From: Betaproteobacteria bacterium
GTDB lineage: Bacteria > Pseudomonadota > Gammaproteobacteria > Burkholderiales > SG8-39
Assembly (NCBI GenBank): GCA_012274205.1
Contig: JAAOZY010000091.1
Location: 1-8,394 of the forward strand
DNA length: 8,394 nucleotides
Direction: 5' to 3'
In this document: piece after piece, positions 5,879 through 8,394 of the stretch
Layout of the letters: each line of letters begins with the position of its first letter
Numbering within the stretch: the first letter of the stretch is position 1
The notes under the pieces: generated by a model
What the model was told of the DNA's origin: nothing
Databases searched by the model: none
Seen by the model: the letters and a program-made list of their open reading frames with translations, nothing else
Made by a program: the position numbers and the translations under genes

Positions 5879-6403
5879 CTAACTTCCTTGCGGCCGAAAC
5901 CACTCAAGCAGGCGCCGCCAGAGCCGGACCAGCCATCCGCCGGGTACTTGCGCGGGAGGAGGAGCAGCAGCCGAGACGGCACCGAAGCGTTGCTGCAGGC
6001 TGTCCGCGAACTGGGCGGTGCGCTCGGTCGCCCGTCGCTCGAACAGGCGATCGACAATGGCTTTGAGCTGCCCCTCGCCCTTGACGTCGAACAGGGTGAG
6101 CAGCTCGGTCCCTGCAGCGGTCGCCTGCAAGGAAACGTCGATCGCCATCGTCAGGTGCTCGGCCCTTGCAGTGGCGTGCAGCCGGTGCGGCGCGTCCTCG
6201 CTATCGATTTGCGCCCGCAGGTCGACGATCAAGGGCACCACACCGACTTTTTCCTTCACCGTCAGGTCGACGGTGCGTTCGTCCACCACGGCAATGCGTT
6301 CCACGCCGGGAATGCAGGTGCACAAGGATTCGAAGTCGCGTATGAACCGCCACAATTCCTCGGGCGGGGCGTTTACCGTGAATCGAGCTTCGCGCTGCGG
6401 CAT
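5879..6403 (-). CDS. CoxG-like SRPBCC family protein
   Basis: A 174-residue protein. Residues 5-140 match the SRPBCC/CoxG fold: FTVNAPPEELWRFIRDFESL near the start, CIPGVERIAVVDERTVDLTV (30-49), and the late VKGEGQLKAIVDRLFERRA block leading into the long C-terminal helix to about 141. A Pro/Ala linker (142-155) leads to GGWLVRLWRRLLEWFRP (155-171), an amphipathic Trp/Arg/Leu segment that could sit on the membrane. Known CoxG recruits CO dehydrogenase to the membrane, but no coxMSL genes are in view, so a role as lipophilic-ligand carrier or membrane adaptor for the neighbouring enzymes is equally possible. ATG 6403 has AAGAGG (6409-6414) 5 bases upstream. It lies between the FAD oxidoreductase (84 bases upstream) and the amidase. 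Confidence 0.82.
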   Translation of the reverse strand: MPQREARFTVNAPPEELWRFIRDFESLCTCIPGVERIAVVDERTVDLTVKEKVGVVPLIVDLRAQIDSEDAPHRLHATARAEHLTMAIDVSLQATAAGTELLTLFDVKGEGQLKAIVDRLFERRATERTAQFADSLQQRFGAVSAAAPPPAQVPGGWLVRLWRRLLEWFRPQGS

Positions 6404-6421
6404 GGGTACCTCTTGGAACCG

Positions 6422-6443
6422 GTAACAAAAGTCAGCTTGTTAC
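6422..6443 (-). promoter_or_regulatory. 7-bp inverted repeat, operator-like, before the CoxG-like gene
   Basis: GTAACAA (6422-6428) and TTGTTAC (6437-6443) are perfect arms around 8 bases. The element is AT-rich against a GC-rich background, and ends 19 bases before ATG 6403, just ahead of the Shine-Dalgarno. The size and spacing suit a dimeric repressor site or a small RNA hairpin. No binding protein is identifiable. Confidence 0.4.
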
Positions 6444-6461
6444 GGCCCGAATTAGGGGAGC

Positions 6462-6483
6462 ACGAGGGGAGGTCTCCCCTCGT
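6462..6483 (-). terminator. Strong hairpin after the FAD oxidoreductase stop, no U-tract
   Basis: ACGAGGGGAG (6462-6471) and CTCCCCTCGT (6474-6483) are perfect 10-bp arms around 2 bases, realistically an 8-9 bp stem. On the minus transcript it begins 4 bases after the TAA at 6488-6490 and is followed by GCTCCCCTAATTC, without a U-run. It may therefore be a partial terminator or mRNA-stabilising element within the operon instead of a full terminator. A further AGGGGAG at 6454-6460 offers an alternative pairing. Confidence 0.5.
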
Positions 6484-6487
6484 CTTG

Positions 6488-8062
6488 TTAATCTTGGTCC
6501 CACCACTTCTTCAGCTTGTGGTCCTGCACGATCACGCCGGCGGCGTTGTAGCCCGCTCCCGCGTGTACGCCTCCGCCCGGGTGACAGTAGCCGCCGCACA
6601 TGTAGAGTCCGTCGACTGGCGATCGGTAGCCGGACCAGCCGGCGAAGGGCCTGAAATAACCCATCTGGTCGGGGGTCATGTCGCCCACGACATCGACGCC
6701 ATTGACGAAGTTGTCGTTCAGCCGCTCGGTATCAGTCGGATCCTGAATCGCCATGCCGAGGATCTTGTCTTTGGTAATGTTCGGCGCGTAGGACTGCCAC
6801 AGATCGAGGAGGTGCGCGGCATATTCGTCTCTCAGCTTCTTCCACCCCGCCGGGCCCTCGGGCGCCACGCTGTAAGGTGCGTATTGCCAGACCACCGTCG
6901 TGTGCTTGCCTGCGGGCGCCTGCGAGGGATCGAACAGCGTAGGCAGGGTGATTTGCAGCATCTCCTTGCGCGGAGGCACGCCCCGGGCGATGTCCTGATA
7001 GGCGCGCACCTGGTCCTGTATCGATGCCCCGAACATTTCCTGGCTGAACACCATGTTCACCGGCGCGTTCTGCGCGGCGGCGAGGTATTGCGGCGGCTCC
7101 GACAGCGCCAGATGCAGGGCGAACAGCGAGCGCCCGTTCGCATGGTAGTTCTTCACCCGGGTGGCGAAGGCCGGCGGCAGGAACTCTTCGCCGACCATGC
7201 GCAGGAAACTCTTTTTCGGCTCGACGTCGGTGATCACCGCCTTCGCGGCTTCGATGCGGCTGCCATCCTGCATTTCTATCCCGGTGGCGCGCTTGCCGCT
7301 CAGGAGAATGCGCTTCACCTCCATGCCCGTGCGCACGACGCCACCGCTGGCCTCGACCACACTTCTCAGTCCGTGCGCGAGCTGCTGCGAACCGCCGACG
7401 CAGATGGGCGCCTCACCGGTAAGGATGCGGAACAGGCAAATCCATCCCTGCCCATGCTGGTCCGGAGGGAAGCCCAGCACCGTCATGCGCGTGAGGAAAT
7501 GGACTTTCACCTCCTCGCTCTCGAACAGTTCGTTCAACAGCTGCACCGGCGTGCTCTGACGCCACTGCAGCATGGTCCTGCCTTCCTCGGATTTCTCCAG
7601 TTCGGCGCCCTCCAGCGAGGGTGGCAGGGGCGGCGAGTACATCAAGGGCAGGTAGGTCGAGTCGATGAACTCGGCGTAGTCCGCATACAGCTGCGTGTAG
7701 GTCCTGGCGTCGCGCGCCGAGAACTTGCCCAGTTCGGCCGCCATCCTCTCCGGCTCCCGGTACATCACGATACTTCTGTGGTCGGGGAAAATGGTGCCGC
7801 GCAGGTATTCCGGATAAACATAGCGCACGCCATGGCGCTCGAGCTCCAGGTCGCGATAGACCGGGCTGGTGGGGATATGCGTGTGCACGACGGAGCAAAG
7901 GTTGTGCTTGAAACCCGGCAGCGTCGCTTCCTCGGTGTGGCAGCCGCCACCCACGCGCGCGCTGCGCTCGAGAACCAGGACTGTGGCGCCGGCCTTCGCC
8001 AGATACGCGGCGCAGGCCAGGCCGTTGTGACCGGCGCCGATGATGATGAAATCGAAACTCAT
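6488..8062 (-). CDS. FAD-dependent oxidoreductase, phytoene desaturase/PYROXD2-like
   Basis: A 524-residue protein, normal for the family. The N-terminal dinucleotide-binding fold is clear: FDFIIIGAGHNGLACAAYLA with GxGxxG at 9-14 and the ribose-binding Glu32 in VLVLER, then RVGGGCHTEE. The C-terminal FAD motif GLYMCGGYCHPGGGVHAGAG followed by YNAAGVIVQD starts at about residue 485. The middle (about 100-330) is the variable substrate domain. Enzymes of this group desaturate or oxidise hydrophobic substrates such as carotenoids; PYROXD2-type members have no well-defined substrate, and no carotenoid genes are nearby, so I do not call it CrtI. ATG 8062 has GGAG (8072-8069) 6 bases upstream. Its ATG overlaps the TGA of a possible 28-codon leader ORF. 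It is the first large gene of the FAD/CoxG/amidase cluster. Confidence 0.92.
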   Translation of the reverse strand: MSFDFIIIGAGHNGLACAAYLAKAGATVLVLERSARVGGGCHTEEATLPGFKHNLCSVVHTHIPTSPVYRDLELERHGVRYVYPEYLRGTIFPDHRSIVMYREPERMAAELGKFSARDARTYTQLYADYAEFIDSTYLPLMYSPPLPPSLEGAELEKSEEGRTMLQWRQSTPVQLLNELFESEEVKVHFLTRMTVLGFPPDQHGQGWICLFRILTGEAPICVGGSQQLAHGLRSVVEASGGVVRTGMEVKRILLSGKRATGIEMQDGSRIEAAKAVITDVEPKKSFLRMVGEEFLPPAFATRVKNYHANGRSLFALHLALSEPPQYLAAAQNAPVNMVFSQEMFGASIQDQVRAYQDIARGVPPRKEMLQITLPTLFDPSQAPAGKHTTVVWQYAPYSVAPEGPAGWKKLRDEYAAHLLDLWQSYAPNITKDKILGMAIQDPTDTERLNDNFVNGVDVVGDMTPDQMGYFRPFAGWSGYRSPVDGLYMCGGYCHPGGGVHAGAGYNAAGVIVQDHKLKKWWDQD

Positions 8063-8145
8063 GGAGAACTCCGCAAGTCAATCGCCTGTACAAACCGAAG
8101 TGTCGCCCGCTGCTTGACGGAGGCATCGGGCCAAATCGTCGCCAT
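8059..8145 (-). CDS. Possible 28-codon leader ORF coupled to the FAD oxidoreductase
   Basis: ATG 8145 opens MATIWPDASVKQRATLRFVQ followed by AIDLRSSP and a TGA (8061-8059) that overlaps the oxidoreductase ATG as ATGA, the classic arrangement for translational coupling. A strong GGGGAGG (8163-8157) lies upstream, but at 11 bases its spacing is long. The frame has an in-frame stop just before the ATG, so it cannot start earlier. No homology is recognised, and the oxidoreductase has its own Shine-Dalgarno inside this ORF. It may be real or chance. Confidence 0.3.
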   Translation of the reverse strand: MATIWPDASVKQRATLRFVQAIDLRSSP

Positions 8146-8193
8146 GCACTCTCACGCCTCCCCGGCGAAAGGCCGTCCGGAACGGACTGGTGC

Positions 8194-8222
8194 ACTCTAG
8201 GCTGCTTCGCAAACAGGGTCAA
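8194..8222 (-). promoter_or_regulatory. Sigma70-like promoter of the FAD/CoxG/amidase cluster
   Basis: TTGACC (8222-8217) and TAGAGT (8199-8194) on the minus strand are separated by exactly 17 bases, matching consensus at 5 and 4 of 6 positions. The start would be near 8187, giving a leader of about 125 bases that holds a small hairpin (GTCCGTTCCGGAC) and the 28-codon ORF. Confidence 0.5.
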
Positions 8223-8394
8223 GGAACGGCGGGCAGATGACCGGCATGGTGCGGTAGTTGCATTGCGCGCATGTCTGCGGCGGGTCGACACCGGACCATC
8301 CGGGTTGCGTCCGCCTCCGGCCACAAGCCGCCGGTCGACACTTCATACGACAGCTGCCACTCGAACGGCCTGTCCGTACTATCATCACGTATAC
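8200..8394 (-). other. Right-edge region, no confirmed gene; possible gene remnant
   Basis: One minus-strand frame is open from the window edge to TAG at 8197-8199 and ends TCAQCNYRTMPVICPPFL followed by DPVCEAA, with a CxxC. Another frame is open from the edge to TGA at 8219-8221 and reads DRPFEWQLSYEVSTGGLWPE. By eye, third-position G/C is highest in the second frame above about 8292 and in the first frame below it. That would fit the end of a frameshifted gene entering from the right. I recognise neither, and the -35/-10 of the downstream promoter overlaps the ends. Confidence 0.2.

Noticed and set aside
5888..8200. Very long plus-strand open frame (770 codons) antisense to three genes
   Set aside because: It mirrors well-recognised minus-strand genes with clear motifs and start sites. 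Its product is Arg/His/Gln/Ala-rich low-information sequence, as expected for the complement of GC-rich codons. No ribosome binding site or known family supports it.

Overview
The window is GC-rich chromosomal DNA with strong G/C preference at third codon positions. Gene content fits a heterotrophic proteobacterium, most likely betaproteobacterial: a polyhydroxyalkanoate (PHA)-system protein, a wax-ester synthase/DGAT, an inner-membrane M23 peptidase and a FAD/CoxG/amidase cluster. The taxon is an inference. I see no tRNA, rRNA, CRISPR array, insertion sequence or phage gene.

Left block, minus strand, 3033 down to 1: five genes in tandem that look like a storage-lipid/PHA-granule locus. In transcription order they are a Cys-rich small protein with an in-frame TGA (2863-3033), a PHA-system family protein (2514-2834), an alpha/beta-hydrolase of lipase type (1200-2399), an XRE-like helix-turn-helix protein (433-1113), and the N-terminal 102 residues of a WS/DGAT acyltransferase that runs off the left edge (1-308). 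The last two genes each have a promoter-like -10 upstream, so they may also be transcribed separately.

Middle: a 362-base divergent intergenic region (3034-3395) with a perfect TATAAT, then one plus-strand gene (3396-4352) for a membrane-anchored M23/LytM endopeptidase. It converges on the next block with only 5 bases between stop codons.

Right block, minus strand, 8222 down to 4358: a sigma70-like promoter, a possible 28-codon leader ORF overlapping the next gene by ATGA, a phytoene-desaturase-type FAD oxidoreductase (6488-8062), a strong hairpin and a 7-bp inverted repeat, a CoxG-like SRPBCC protein (5879-6403), and an amidase-signature hydrolase (4358-5821). These look like one catabolic operon of unknown substrate. 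The last 195 bases hold no gene I can confirm.

The most interesting item is the small gene at 2863-3033. It has a Shine-Dalgarno sequence, a Cys motif (C-x7-C-x2-C-x5-[TGA]-P-L-K) and open frame on both sides of a single TGA lying where the fourth cysteine would be expected. A hairpin that could act as a bacterial SECIS can be drawn just after it. It is a candidate selenoprotein; a recent nonsense mutation or a sequence error are the alternatives.
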